Assembly (NCBI GenBank): GCA_028277515.1
Contig: JANQGC010000231.1
Coordinates: 7,599-71,598 of the forward strand
Direction of reading: 5' to 3'
DNA length: 64,000 bases
DNA from: Anaerolineae bacterium
GTDB lineage: Bacteria > Chloroflexota > Anaerolineae > Promineifilales > Promineifilaceae
Below, piece after piece: positions 42,021 to 52,200 of this stretch. Every line of letters starts with the position of its first letter. Positions within the stretch are counted from its first letter, which is position 1. A program made the position numbers and the translations under genes. The notes beneath the pieces were generated by a model. It ran no database searches. It had not been told where the DNA came from and saw nothing but the letters and a program-made list of their open reading frames with translations.

Positions 42021-42300
42021 GTCATTCCGAACGTAGTGAGGAATCTTTCGCTAGTTGAGAACCAGATCCCTCATTCCATTACTCAGAAACAAGACTTTGC
42101 CGATGTCATTTTGAGCGGAGCGAAAAATCTTTACGAAGGTTGAGAAGCAGATCCCTCGGTCCCCTCGGGATGACATTTTAGAGTTTCTTTTCTCATTGGA
42201 CGTCGTCTTCGGCGAGAGGCTTTCTGGATGACATCTACAGTCTCTTTGCTCATAGAACAGAGCTTGCGATGTGGGTTTTATCTGATAGACATTTAAGAGA
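42021..42300. repeat. Cluster of GTCAT/ATGAC two-hairpin repeats upstream of the SARP-type gene
   Basis: Copies begin at 42021 (right end diverged) and at 42105-42174, both with GAGCGGAGCGA or GAACGTAGTGA hairpins and an ATCCC...GGGAT-like second stem. A third, partial copy lies at 42184-42236. The last part (42243-42300) repeats GCTCATAGAA...GCTTGCGATGTG found at 17835-17860. The whole 41977-42363 spacer is repeat-derived up to the promoter. Confidence 0.7.
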
Positions 42301-42351
42301 CCCAACAATTATCAGACTGATAAGACACATTGCACTCACCTTTTTGTGGAT

Positions 42352-42357
42352 TACAAT
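42352..42357 (+). promoter_or_regulatory. -10-like element 6 nt before the SARP-type regulator ATG
   Basis: TACAAT, then AATCAT and ATG at 42364, with no Shine-Dalgarno. The same distance occurs in front of both LAL regulators and the 68-aa gene. Confidence 0.5.
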
Positions 42358-42363
42358 AATCAT

Positions 42364-45300
42364 ATGTCTCGCCGATTCACACTATTAGGACCGTTGCATA
42401 TTGAGGAAGACGGCCGTGTTGCGGAGGTGATGAAAAGCCCCAAAACATGCGGCTTGCTGGCCTATCTCATCATCTCCAATCAAGTACACAGCCGTGAAGA
42501 AATCGCCGATTTATTTTGGGATTCTACAACAACGACACAATCGCTAACGCGGCTGCGCGTATTGTTGGGACGCACAAGAAAATTTGCGCCAGAACTTCTT
42601 GTGACTCGCCAGACAATTGCCTTTGAAGCGACTGAGGACACGGCCGTTGATTATCACATACTCATGGATGGGCTGCGATCAACCGCAACAAACGTCATTG
42701 ATAAAGCATTGCAGCTTTATCATGGCGAACTCTTAAGCGGATTTTATCTGCCGGATGCCCCGCGTTTTAACGAATGGTTATTGATGGAACGAGAGCGTTT
42801 ACGGCATGATGTACAGATGGCGTATCATCAACTTTGTATTGCTAAAGAAGATAATCAAGAATGGGCAATGGGTTCGGCCGTTGCCCAGCGGTGGCTGGCC
42901 CTCGATCCCTTGAACGAAACTGCCTTGCGCCATCTCATGCAAAATCTGGCCCGCAGTGGACAGGTAACATCCGCTTTGCAGCAGTATGAACGTAGTCGTG
43001 AATATTTGTGGCAAGCCTTGGCGGTAGAACCGGAAAAAGCGACCCAAACATTGGCGCGACGACTTACTGATTTACAGACGGCGCAGCTTGGCGATCAACC
43101 GTGGGCAGATGTCGCGGAAACTGAGATTGTATGGCCTGATGCCGAATCGTTAGCCCCGCCCGGCGCCCTTCCCCTGCAGGCCTATTTGCCCTATCTTCGC
43201 AATCATGATTTTACAGGCCGCCATGAGTCGCTCACCTTTTTGGCCGATCATTTACGGGTTCGTGACTTTTCCGCGGATGCGCTGCCCCAGATTGTGGCGA
43301 TTACAGGGATGGGAGGAATCGGCAAAACACAATTGGCGGTGGAATATTGTTACCGGTACGGCCGTTTCTATCCCGGTGGCGTTTATTGGATGAGTTTTGC
43401 ACAAGGCGACAATATTGCTCAAGAAGTGGCACTGATGGGCAGTGAGCGGGGCATGGGTTTGTATCAAGAAACTGAACAACTCACATTACAAGACCAGGTC
43501 GGTCGTGTGCAAAAAGCGTGGCAAGAACCTGTTCCCCGCCTCCTTATTTTCGATAACTGTGAAGAAGAAGCATTGCTAACCAGGTGGGTGCCGAAAACAG
43601 GTGGCTGCCGCATTTTATTGACCAGTCGCAAAGGAAATTGGTCAAGAGAATTGGGGATGAAGATACGGCCGTTATCGACATTTGACCAATCAGAAAGCCT
43701 GTCTCTATTAAAACAGCTTGTTCCCAAAATATCCGAATCTGATGCCCAAGGCATAGCCAATGAATTAGGCCATTTACCCCTGGCCTTACACCTTGCCGGC
43801 AGTTTTTTAAGCCGCTATCAACAAATAAGTCCGGCTAACTACTTAAACCAGCTTCAATCTACTCATCTGCTGGATCATCCTTCATTGGTGGGGCGAGGTT
43901 TAACCTATTCGCCAACCGGCCATGAATTAAATGTAACGCGCACCTTTGCCATCAGTTTTGAGCAATTGGATGCGCAAAATCCCGTTTCCCAGCCGGCCAA
44001 ACACCTGTTGGCGTCTGTCATCTGTTTCGTCCCCGGTGAGCCAATCCCGCAGAAATTGTTGTTGGCGACCGTTGCTGCGGATGAAACTGATTTGGAAGCT
44101 GTTTTAATGGCCGAAGACGCTCTGGCCTGGCTAATCGGCTTAGGGCTGCTGAAAGTAAAAGGAAATGAGACTGTTGAGATCCATCGACTCGTTGCCACTG
44201 TTGCCTCAGAATTATTGCAGAGCGAAGATGCGCGGGCGGCCGTCGAAAGCGCCATGATCAATTGGCTGAACGCCGTATATAAAGAAAAAAATTACCTGTT
44301 TTCCTTAGGAATGCCCTCTGTACACGTGCAGCACATCACCGATATTGCCCTGAAGAGAGGAGACGTTGGTGCGGCTCGTCTGAGCTATTATTGGGGGCAG
44401 CACCTCTTCGATATTGCCGATTATGATCATGCCGAACATTATTTAACCCAGGCCCTAACCATCCAGCAAGAGTCGTTGGATGCCGATCACCCGGACATCG
44501 CCAATACTCACCGTTTCTTGGGCACGTTGTTTCGAGATAGCCGGAGCAACCTGCAATTAGCGCAGCAGCATATTGAGAAAGCACTCAAGATAAATGAAGC
44601 GGTATTTGGCGAAAACCATCTGGAAACGGCAAGCAGCCTTTACGAGCTAGGCGTTCTCTACATTGAACAAGGGCAGTATCAGGCTGCTTATCAATGCCTG
44701 GAACGATCATTGTCGATAAGAGAACAATTATTAGAAGCAAACTCGCCAATTACTGCTGTCAGTCATAGTCGCCTGGGAGCGGCTTATTGGTACAGCGGTG
44801 ATTTCGCATCAGCCAGGCCGCACTTTGAAAAAGCCTTGCAGATTCAAGAACAAGCCTTGGGAGTTGAACATTCTCAAACGGCGATTTCTTATCATAGCCT
44901 GGGCGCATTGTATTTAGAATTGGGAGATTATAAGCAAGCACAATCTTATCTTGAAGAAGCCTTAAGAATAGGGATTTTAATCAGGGAAGCGAATCATCCT
45001 TTAACAGCATTGCACCGGCATCTATTGGGGTATACCTATCTTTACCTTGAAAATTTTGATTTAGCTCAATCCTATTTTGAGGAGGCGCTCGCTGTTAAAC
45101 GAGAGGTGTTAGGCCCGGAGCATCCATCAACGGCAGCAACCATCAGTGGTTTAGGGGAGTTGTTTGTAAAAATGGCGTTATATGACCCTGGGCTGCGGCA
45201 CCTGGAAGAAGCCTTAACCATCAGGCAATCTGCATTGGACGAAAATCATCCCGCCATTGCCAGAAGCTTGTTCAGTCTAGGAACCTATTACCAGGCTGTT

Positions 45301-45675
45301 AACGACTATGAGGAGACTCTAAATTATTTCCTGCAGGCGTTGGCCATCCGTGAAAAGGAATCGGCCACAAATTACACTGATTCGGCCGAAGTTTTGACCA
45401 AATTGGGGGAAGTATCCGCACAATTAGGCAATATTGATGCGGCGCAAGCACACTTGTCAAAGGCCATCAATATTCATGAGACCGAACCAACACCGCGATT
45501 TCGCTTTGCTGAGACACTTGTAGCTTTTGGTGATTTATATGGGCAAATGGGAGATTCCCAAAATGCCCTGGCTAATTATCAACATGCGTTGGCCATATAT
45601 GAAGCGTTGTATGGGGTTGATGATCGGAAATCGGCCAAAATCCGCAGTCGTATTAGTGCCTTGCAGAACCGGTAA
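42364..45675 (+). CDS. SARP/BTAD-NB-ARC-TPR transcriptional regulator
   Basis: 1103 residues. MSRRFTLLGPLHIEEDGRVA opens a SARP-like winged-helix domain (residues 1-90: SREEIADLFWDSTTTTQSLT and RLRVLLGRTRKF). BTAD follows (about 95-245) with LYHGELLSGFYLPDAPRFNE. The STAND/NB-ARC ATPase has Walker A AITGMGGIGKTQLAVEYCYR near 310 and PRLLIFDNCEEEALLTRWV near 390. At least ten tetratricopeptide repeats (about 676-1100) share ALxIxExxLGxxHPxTA. It would bind ATP and a ligand or protein and activate nearby genes, perhaps the giant gene after it. GTG at 42346 is an alternative start. No ribosome binding site; the -10 element suggests a leaderless message. Confidence 0.92.
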   Translation: MSRRFTLLGPLHIEEDGRVAEVMKSPKTCGLLAYLIISNQVHSREEIADLFWDSTTTTQSLTRLRVLLGRTRKFAPELLVTRQTIAFEATEDTAVDYHILMDGLRSTATNVIDKALQLYHGELLSGFYLPDAPRFNEWLLMERERLRHDVQMAYHQLCIAKEDNQEWAMGSAVAQRWLALDPLNETALRHLMQNLARSGQVTSALQQYERSREYLWQALAVEPEKATQTLARRLTDLQTAQLGDQPWADVAETEIVWPDAESLAPPGALPLQAYLPYLRNHDFTGRHESLTFLADHLRVRDFSADALPQIVAITGMGGIGKTQLAVEYCYRYGRFYPGGVYWMSFAQGDNIAQEVALMGSERGMGLYQETEQLTLQDQVGRVQKAWQEPVPRLLIFDNCEEEALLTRWVPKTGGCRILLTSRKGNWSRELGMKIRPLSTFDQSESLSLLKQLVPKISESDAQGIANELGHLPLALHLAGSFLSRYQQISPANYLNQLQSTHLLDHPSLVGRGLTYSPTGHELNVTRTFAISFEQLDAQNPVSQPAKHLLASVICFVPGEPIPQKLLLATVAADETDLEAVLMAEDALAWLIGLGLLKVKGNETVEIHRLVATVASELLQSEDARAAVESAMINWLNAVYKEKNYLFSLGMPSVHVQHITDIALKRGDVGAARLSYYWGQHLFDIADYDHAEHYLTQALTIQQESLDADHPDIANTHRFLGTLFRDSRSNLQLAQQHIEKALKINEAVFGENHLETASSLYELGVLYIEQGQYQAAYQCLERSLSIREQLLEANSPITAVSHSRLGAAYWYSGDFASARPHFEKALQIQEQALGVEHSQTAISYHSLGALYLELGDYKQAQSYLEEALRIGILIREANHPLTALHRHLLGYTYLYLENFDLAQSYFEEALAVKREVLGPEHPSTAATISGLGELFVKMALYDPGLRHLEEALTIRQSALDENHPAIARSLFSLGTYYQAVNDYEETLNYFLQALAIREKESATNYTDSAEVLTKLGEVSAQLGNIDAAQAHLSKAINIHETEPTPRFRFAETLVAFGDLYGQMGDSQNALANYQHALAIYEALYGVDDRKSAKIRSRISALQNR

Positions 45676-45891
45676 ATGATCAAGATTCCTACCGCTGTAC
45701 TCGGGGATGGTATGGGAATATACTCATGAGTACGAAGCCAATGCACAACTGCCGGATGGGGTATGCTTTGTTCTGACCAGTCTGGTTAGTTTTTAACATT
45801 TTGTTGTAACTGTGTCAACAAACCCTCTGGGTCTGGCGAACCAAACGACCCCAACGTACAGCCGCAATACGTTCACAATACGGTTGCCCTT

Positions 45892-45897
45892 TATACT
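45892..45897 (+). promoter_or_regulatory. -10-like element 6 nt before the 68-aa gene
   Basis: TATACT, then GGCCTT and ATG at 45904. The same geometry as the regulators supports both the promoter and the start. Confidence 0.5.
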
Positions 45898-45903
45898 GGC
45901 CTT

Positions 45904-46110
45904 ATGGCTGGTGATTACAAAGCATATCTACTTCGCTTGCAACGGGGAGAAGGGCAAGAGCATTGGCGGGCAACCCTGGTTGAAGTCATTTCCGGTGAAA
46001 AGAATTATTTCGCCACAGAACGAGCCTTGTTCATCCATCTCATGCGCATCCTTGCTGAAGAAACGCTGCCAATAAATGAATATAAGGTAGACTTACATGA
46101 TGATGATTAG
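45904..46110 (+). CDS. Small conserved-looking protein between the SARP-type regulator and the giant gene
   Basis: 68 residues, MAGDYKAYLLRLQRGEGQEH, then WRATLVEVISGEKNYFATER and an acidic tail. The pattern of a strand, a turn and amphipathic helix fits a small alpha/beta domain. No family name is secure, although similar short proteins are familiar near LAL/SARP genes in this group. There is no ribosome binding site; TATACT lies 6 nt before the ATG. A different frame at 45812 overlaps it and lacks any support. Flanking spacers (45676-45891 and 46111-46217) show nothing else. Confidence 0.6.
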   Translation: MAGDYKAYLLRLQRGEGQEHWRATLVEVISGEKNYFATERALFIHLMRILAEETLPINEYKVDLHDDD

Positions 46111-46217
46111 TTTCGAGTTAGCCGCCCGCTGGCACGGTCGTGAGAGCAGTTCGCAATGTTCTTGAGATGCGGCCAGACCGTCGGCGAATACAAGGCTAAT
46201 ATATATGGTGCCCAATC

Positions 46218-49200
46218 ATGAAAAATAATACCCAACTTCGATTCTTATTAATCGCCCTTGGCATTTTTCTCCTCCTGGCCTTGGGGCCAAGATGGCTGCA
46301 AGCATCGCAACCGGAAGAGGATGAACTGCAAGAGGTGTGGCAGCGCGTCCGCCAGGCAGGCGCTTATGCCTTCAACGCCGATCTGACCCAGACGCTCACG
46401 CCCCTGCCCACGGTGAAAAACGCCGGGCGGGATAGTAAGGAATCCAGAATTTACCTGGAAGGGCAGACCGACCTGGTCGAAGAGACGCTGTCACTGACGA
46501 TGTGGTCGGGTGGAGGCAGCGTTTTGTCTCCGGAGACGGGCATGCAGATGAAAGTAAAGGACGGCAAAGCGTTCGCCCGGCAGGGAGACCAGCCCTGGGA
46601 ATCAATCGAAGATTTTTCAGGTACGATTGCCCCTGGGGGCGATTTCCTGGCTTATGTGGCAGCGGCCGAAAATGTGGTAAAAAGCGAACCGCAGCAGCAG
46701 TTAACGCCATCAGGCGAGATAACATACGTGCGCTACACTTTCGATATTAACGGCCGCCGCTTCGCCGAATATATGCGCAAGCAAATGACGCAACAGCTTG
46801 CGGCAAATGGCGAACTGCCGCCCGGTGTCACGTTTGACCTGCCACAAATCTACACTGCAATGAATGGCCACGGTGAACTGTGGGTGGGAGAGAACGGGCT
46901 GCCCATCCATCAACTGTTTGAACTCCAATTTCCAGAGACACAGGATGATCACACGATCAGCGCGCGTGCGGAAGTTAATTTCTCAAATTTCCAATCTGCA
47001 ACACCGGTGGCCGCCGGCTCTTTTTTCGATCAAGCTCTGGGAAAAATAACAGTAAACAATCCACAACTATTATGGCCTGGTATGTGGTTGTTGGCGGTTT
47101 TGGTAATGGTCCTTGTCGCTTCCTTGATCAAGCGGCCGGATTCCCGGTATGTGCATGGAGCCGTGGCGCTAACCGTCATCAGTTCCATGCTGCTCACCCC
47201 CTTGTTGACCAGTTTCCAGGTTGCGGCTTTCCAGGATAGTCAGCTTGAACGGCACCGGGAAAGCGATGTCCAGGAAGCGCAGGAGGAATCAGAGGCCGCT
47301 CTGTTTGCACCTGGTTTCGATCCCCTGGCCAATCCCTTATCCAAAAAGCGAATCGAACGGGCAATAAGTGAAATTGACACAACAACTACCACACAAACAG
47401 CGAACAATGAAAAAGGGTTAAGTTCCTGTACTTCCAACCCCAGCGCTGATGACGACGGTGACAAATTGACCAACCTGGAAGAATGCCTGTTAGGCACGCT
47501 GCCGGACTTTGCGGATACCGACCAGGACATGGTCGATGATTACACCGAGGTCAACGGTTTCCGGATGGCGGGCAGTGATAATACCGTCCAAACCTGGTAT
47601 AGCAATCCCAACGATGCCGACAGCAACCGCGACGGCATTGCCGATGGTAAAGAGTGGCATCTTGATGCCAACAATGACAATTTACCTGATGATACGGACG
47701 GCGACGGCACGCCGGATCTCTGGGACCTGGATAACGATGGCGACGGGGTGCCGGATAATCTCGATCTTTCTCCCTATTACACCAGCAAGGGTTCTCAGAC
47801 TTTCAGCGGCAGCCATCCGTTCCAGCTCATTGTTGACGATCTGAGCACCGGGGAAATCGCCAAGGTGGAGTTTCAGCTAACCCCAACCGACGCTGACCAT
47901 TTGTGGTATGCGATGAACGTTTTCGATTGGCCGGACAACGATCAGCAAGGGCAGATTCAGGATGCCGATGGCAAGACCTTCTTTGACCTGGATCCCAGCC
48001 TGGCTCGCTCGCCCAATGACAATGGAGACATGCGCTTGATCCCGATGCTGGAGATTGAAATCACCGGTGCGCCTGATAATCTGCCATCTACTGATTTGCT
48101 TCATCAATTCGGCATCGCCGTGCAAAAGACATCCGCTAATACACAGGTCGCCTATGTGCCCGCACAATTGGTTACGGACACAACGGGTGAGAAAAATGTG
48201 GCCTTCTACGGCCGTATGTATTACAAGGCCGCCAGCACCTGGGGCAATGCCCAGCAAGTGCGCCTGGTCTGGGTCGTTCAGGCCCTGGTCGACAAGTGTA
48301 AGACCTACAAGAACAATGTCTGCACTGAATATAGCCAGTACAACGATCTGCAAATCGTCCAGACATACGACGACGAATGGACCCTGACCGGGCTGAGTGT
48401 GAGCGAGGACAAAGAGGCTGAGATGGCCATCATTTACGAAGATCCGGCCGTAGCCAATGATGCCCCGCTGTACATGAACACCTTGTATCAATTGTTCTAC
48501 GGGCTGGATCACACTTTCCTGGCCGGGGCCGACTGCGACAGCCTGGACAGCAATGGGGATTGTGTCGGCAACGGCAGCCTGGACTTCACGGTCGATGAGA
48601 TCGCCCGCCGCTTCAATCATGCCGACAACAGCAGCGTCAGCGAAGAAGACCGCTGGGGACTCGATAATGTGTTGACCGTCAGCACCTCCAGCTATGATTC
48701 GCTGGATGTGGCCATGATGAATACAACCATCACCGAGACGAAGCAGGTGCTGGACGGGCACTTTACGGCTGCCTGGTCGGCATCGCAGCCGATTACGCCA
48801 ACCATCATGTACGCCTGGCAGGAAACCTACCGCGGGCTGAACCTGGACGAAACCATTAGAGACAACAACAATCTGAGTTGGAACGGCCAGACCCTGACTG
48901 TCAATTTACCCACCAGCGGCAGCAATCCCGTGCAGGAAGAGACGATGGTGGGGGTAAAGTGGGTTCCTTACGTCTATAACAGCGCCACGGGCTGGTCTGC
49001 CTATGACATAGAATCCTACTGGTCGGAGCTAGAAAAATTACTTGTGGATGATTTTGCCGACAGTGATTACCCGGCCACGGACCAGATATTGGGGCAGCTT
49101 CTCTACCTGTCTGTTTACAGTTCTTCGATTGACATTGTGAAGGTCGGCGATTCTCTGGTTATAAAAAAGTACCAGACCAACAGCGCTCCACTGGCCGCGA

Positions 49201-52200
49201 AGCTTACCAAAGGCTCTGGAGCAGGAATCAAGAAGATCGTGAAAGAGTATTTCAAAGACTCGTCCTCAGATCTGAACAGCAGCGGCGGCTTTTTGGCATT
49301 ATTTAAAAGCGAACCGGAATCAGAACTGGAACAAACCTTTTCCGCACCGTTTTTCGCCTTGAAGCTGGCTCGCTATGCCGGTGGAGCGGAGGGGGAAGCG
49401 GTGGGGATCCTGGTCATGCTCAGTGCGATTGTCGCCGGTGTTGCCCTGTTCGAGAAGTATGCGCTGCATTCTACCAATTCCAATTGGAGCATTACGGCCG
49501 CCGTGTCCGTCGGGGCAATCATGACCTATTATTCTATCTTCCGCCCGGTTAGAAAAGCGATTACATTCGCGACTTCTCTGACGGAAGGTGATGAGGCAAT
49601 AAGCGCGGGTGATGCGCTGTTGGAGACGCTCAGCAGCAGCTCCAAGGTCGTTGGCGCATCCCGTGTGGCCGGCGTTGTCGGCTTGATCATTGCCATTGGT
49701 GTGGCTATTGGCATATTCCTTTATGTTGTCGCCAGTGGCAAAGTGCAGACCGGCACCATCGCCTTCAACAAGCTGATCGCCGAAACCATTGCCGTCATCA
49801 TTCTGGCCGTAGTCTTCTTTGTCCTCTCCACTACCCTGGTCGGCTCCATCCTGGTCGGCCTTATCTCGTTGATCGACATCTTGCTTATCCTTTTGGGAAC
49901 GGGCTGGACGATCAGCGGAACCGTCGCTGAGGCGATAGGCAGTATTGTCTACCAGTTTGATCTGACTGTGGATCTGGACGTCACATCCGGCGATTTAGCC
50001 ATGCAGTTGGCTAACGAGGCTGCCGGCATCTCGGCCGGCAACCATATGGTTTACACGCTGCCCATCACGACAACACTTAAGCAAACTGAGCCACGCAGCC
50101 AGGATGCGCTCAAGTCTAACAGTCTCGTTTACGCCTTGAGTGAGCATGATGCCCGTGACCTTGCCCTTTCCACTTCATTAAATGACCGCTCGCAGGATTG
50201 GAAGGTGTCGCAGTATGATACCTATTCCGATCCTGACCTCGGCTCTGCTCCATTGTACCAGGCCACGGTTGTCGACCATGTTTCCGACAGCGTGCCGCTT
50301 TCGGCCGGCGTCAACCGGGAGACGCAATTGTTCGTCGATTCAGCCTATGCATTGAATGGGTTGAGCTGTTGGGTTGGTTTCTGCAGTTCCAAAACGGTCT
50401 CCGGCGCCAACTCAAACATGATCGGTTCAGCGATCGTCCTGGATGTTTTCCCGGCCACGCTGGACGATTTTGTGAATGCCAATCTATGGAGTAATGGAGA
50501 GGTGCGTTTGGCCGATAAAGATGGTGATGGTTTACTGCCTTATGACGCCGGCGGCCTGGACCCGGATGATTCCACCTGGGACGCCGATGGCGATAACCTG
50601 TCTGATGCTTATGAGTTAACCCTGCGTTCGCGCACCCAGGCTGCCGGAGGTGAAAACCTGGACCCCTTAAGCGCCGATACGGACGGCGACACTATCCAGG
50701 ACGACCTGGAAATCCGGCTGGCCACCAATCCTGGCAATGTCGACAGCGACGACGATGGCCTGGAAGACGTGGCCGAGATAGCCCCCGGCGGCGGCTGGCT
50801 GTTGCCTTATGCCAGCGACAAAGTGACACGGGTGTGGAGCAGTCCGCTTGAGGCTGATATTGATGGGGATGGGATGAACGACCTCTTTGAACGCACGCAG
50901 GATACCTGCCCAGAATGCCAACCTTGGGCTAACCCTGACAAACCAGAGGTCTTTAATCCGAACGTTTGGAATGAGAGTCCCATTGCCCTTTATGTCAGCG
51001 ACAACAGTACCGATGGCTTTGTGCTGCCCTCGACAACATTTGTTTACACAACCACGGCCGTCAATAATCTCAACAATAATATGACGATCGGCGGTGATCT
51101 CACGCTGGAATTACCTGATGCATTCAGTGGTGGTCCATTGTCGACGCCTATTAGGCTGAGCAGCGGTTTTACGGAAACGTTGGTGAGTACCCTGACACCT
51201 GACACCTCATCCAGCACATCTGCTGTCCTGACCAGTGTCATGAACGTCACTGAATTCGCACCATCTGCCTGGGCCTGGGATCCGCAGATTGAATCCGATA
51301 TAACGGGCAGTGTGGGCAGTTCAAATGCTGTGGATTCGGCCGTCGTAACCGGTTGGAGCGAAGGCAATATAGTTGCTACAACACTGGAGTCGGCGGCGGA
51401 TGGCACCAATAACGTTGTGGTCTATTTGTTTAACCCTGATGGCAGTCTGGCCGGTCATCAAACCGTCGCTACAAGCGGAAGTACAGAATCTATCACCGCG
51501 CCCCAGATCGCCTGTAATAATGCTGGTATCTGCCTGGTCACCTGGGGTTCATACGATTCCAGCAACGGTACCGCTCAAGCAAAAGCTGTCCGGCTGCACC
51601 AAAGCCTCAACAACCCGTCGCTGGTGACAATTGCCACGCAAGAAGGTGGGTATCATATCAGTCCTGTGGCTGTTGCCAGTGACGGGACCGACTTCATGAC
51701 AGCCTGGGGCAAGCCTGCTCCAAACCTGGCGTTGGAGATGTGGGTCAGGCCGGTTACCGGTGCGGGCCAAATCACGGAACCGTTGCGGCCGATCGATGGC
51801 GCTTTTACAACACAGGGTGATATACCTCCCGAAGTAAACCTGGCATGGGGCGGTGCTTTCTCCTCTTATATTGCTGCCTGGGAGGATGGTGGTGAAATAT
51901 GGCACGCCAGGGTGAGCAATACGGGCATTGCCGGCCAACGGATCTATGTAACGGATGGCACCGGCATCTTCTCTTACGAAAAATGGACAGCCCCAGAAAT
52001 TGGGTATGATCCTATCAGCCAGCAAATGCTATTTGTTTACACGGAAGGATCCTTGAATGCCCGCAGGCTATCGGCAACAGATATTTCAGAAGAAATTGTA
52101 TTGGATTCATCCTCTACCGTCCAGAATTCAGATGGGATGGGAGTAGACATATTTCCTGACTTGAAAAACAGCGGCTGGATAGTGTCCTGGTCCGCCCCTA

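Noticed and set aside
45812..46075. Plus-strand 87-codon frame before the giant gene
   Set aside because: No ribosome binding site or sensible composition. The overlapping 68-codon frame has a -10 element and a better protein pattern.
50518..50940. Aspartate-rich repeats of the giant protein as EF-hand calcium sensors
   Set aside because: The D-x-D-x-D-G spacing and tandem layout fit extracellular thrombospondin-3-type repeats rather than helix-loop-helix EF-hands.
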